The notes beneath the pieces were generated by a model. The model searched no databases. It was not told the origin of the DNA and worked only from the letters and a program-made list of their open reading frames with translations. From Caldisericia bacterium (GTDB lineage Bacteria > Caldisericota > Caldisericia > B22-G15): 7,171 nt of DNA. The DNA is taken from assembly GCA_021158845.1 (NCBI GenBank), contig JAGGSY010000060.1:1-7171 (forward strand), read 5' to 3'. Both the position numbers and the translations under genes were made by a program. Of this stretch, positions 6,200-7,171 are shown piece after piece. Numbering within the stretch: position 1 is the stretch's first letter; every line of letters starts with the position of its first letter.

Positions 6200-7171
6200 A
6201 TAAGATATTACAAAAAATAATTAATATCATACACCGAGACAGATTCGTTGGGGAGAAGAAGGCAAAGGGGTTGGGTCGTGTAGTAGAAGGTCGCACAGTA
6301 ACACGCAAGCAAGTTACTGCTCCTACATCACCCCCTCGCCCCCGTCCTGATTTATTATTAGAGCGTGATTATCCTCGTATTCCTGTTGCTAAATTACAGG
6401 TAGCTACTTATTTTGACCGTGATGTGGAAAAAGTGCCTCGTCCTTATGTGAAACTGCAATGGAATCAGTATAGGGGAAACGGTTTCATATTGTATCGGAT
6501 TGAGCGTTCTCTTGATGGTAAGACATGGGAAACACTTACAGAAATTTACGATCGAGAACGGGTAGAATATTACGATAGCAAAGTCAAGGTTGAGACATCT
6601 TATTATTACAGATTATGGGTTGTTACTCAAGTTGCTAAAGGTTGTTCAAGGGTTAAGAGGGCTTATGTTCGTAGAGATGACCGGTATGGTTTAGTTAAGC
6701 AAGAATGTTTGACTGCCGATTTTGAAGTTAAAAGGGTAGTGGATAATAGTGGTGATGATGTTATTGCTAATGGCATTGTGCAAAAGGGGGTTGTGGTAAA
6801 GAGTGTGGGTGAGGGTATCCATAATACCATAGGAATTTCGGATATATACAATCCTGCATTTGACGATGAAGATGGAGATGGAGTGCCTGACGGCTGGAAC
6901 ATAAGCACTTCAAATTGCAGTTGGTATCTATCTGATTATAGTTTTATGGGAAAAAATGCTATTTGTATAGAAGTTCAGCCAGATAATACGGGAACGGGCT
7001 ATATTAGGAATGAGGGATTTATACCAGCAAACAACAAAGCTTTTAACAAATTTGTATTTTATGGTTATTGGGCTAATTCAGGTGAGTTAGGGCTTTTTGA
7101 GGCACATATTTATTTGAGAATAGAGGAATATGATAAAAATAAAAGTCTTATAACTACGCAAGATATTGAGC
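6196..7171 (+). CDS. Phage tail-tip/fibre-like protein, FN3-like plus jelly-roll domain (3' partial)
   Basis: The frame is open from the ATG at 6196 to the window end (325 codons). The start is well fixed: AGAGAGG at 6184-6190 is a ribosome-binding site 5 nt away, an in-frame TGA lies at 6163-6165, and no other start codon lies between. Residues 1-17 (MNKILQKIINIIHRDRF) could form an amphipathic helix. Residues 18-55 are basic and proline-rich (TAPTSPPRPRPD at 41-52), like a flexible linker. Residues about 65-160 read as a fibronectin type III-like sandwich (VKLQWNQY at 85, YRIERSLDGKTWE at 100, YYYRLWV at 136). Residues 170-218 are an unassigned linker. From 219 a jelly-roll carbohydrate-binding-like domain begins, opening with an Asp-rich loop (DDEDGDGVPDGW, 223-234) that resembles a calcium-binding loop, and is cut by the window end. 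A role as a structural partner or receptor-binding protein on the tail tip is inferred from domains and position after the hub gene. No enzymatic motif is visible. Confidence 0.8.
   Translation, partial: MNKILQKIINIIHRDRFVGEKKAKGLGRVVEGRTVTRKQVTAPTSPPRPRPDLLLERDYPRIPVAKLQVATYFDRDVEKVPRPYVKLQWNQYRGNGFILYRIERSLDGKTWETLTEIYDRERVEYYDSKVKVETSYYYRLWVVTQVAKGCSRVKRAYVRRDDRYGLVKQECLTADFEVKRVVDNSGDDVIANGIVQKGVVVKSVGEGIHNTIGISDIYNPAFDDEDGDGVPDGWNISTSNCSWYLSDYSFMGKNAICIEVQPDNTGTGYIRNEGFIPANNKAFNKFVFYGYWANSGELGLFEAHIYLRIEEYDKNKSLITTQDIE

Noticed and set aside
6663..6908. Open frame on the - strand within the last gene
   Set aside because: The + strand frame here continues a gene with a good start and recognisable domains; the Ser/Thr/Pro-rich antisense translation is typical of a shadow.
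6400..7171. Diversity-generating retroelement target or template
   Set aside because: Tail-tip genes can be such targets, but no near-duplicate sequence differing at adenines and no reverse transcriptase is visible; the end of the last gene, where a variable region would normally be, is outside the window.

Overview
This window looks like a piece of the tail module of a bacteriophage or prophage. It is AT-rich (roughly 40% GC by eye), with every supported gene on the + strand, overlapping or very tightly spaced genes, and long beta-rich, Asp/Tyr/Ser/Gly-rich structural proteins. The code is the standard bacterial one. The host cannot be named from this sequence. No tRNA, rRNA, CRISPR array, insertion sequence, integrase or reverse transcriptase gene is visible.

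Layout: (1) 1-124 is the last 40 codons of an upstream gene cut by the window edge. (2) 111-6137 is a single 2008-residue gene that overlaps it by 14 bp. It contains a divided core resembling the tail-hub/tail-tip proteins (gp27/Tal-like) of long-tailed phages, with many added beta-sandwich modules: a PA14-like domain, several CBM_4_9-like jelly rolls and a FlgD Ig-like domain. (3) 6137-6199 is a possible 20-codon gene whose ATG shares a base with the hub stop (TAATG) and whose TGA overlaps the next ATG (ATGA). A hairpin covers its start. (4) 6196-7171 is the first 325 codons of another tail-tip or fibre-like protein, cut by the window end, with a basic/proline-rich N-terminus, a fibronectin type III-like domain and a jelly roll preceded by an Asp-rich loop.

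Read together: the hub would close the distal end of the tail tube and display glycan-binding modules, and the downstream protein is probably a partner or fibre on the same tip, so the region is probably the host-recognition end of the virion. The most notable signal is that modules appear to be inserted inside other modules at three places in the hub protein (inside the PA14-like domain, inside the hub fold, and one jelly roll inside another). The second is the coupled mini-ORF and hairpin in the only intergenic gap. All domain names come from reading sequence patterns by eye and have not been tested by profile or structure search.
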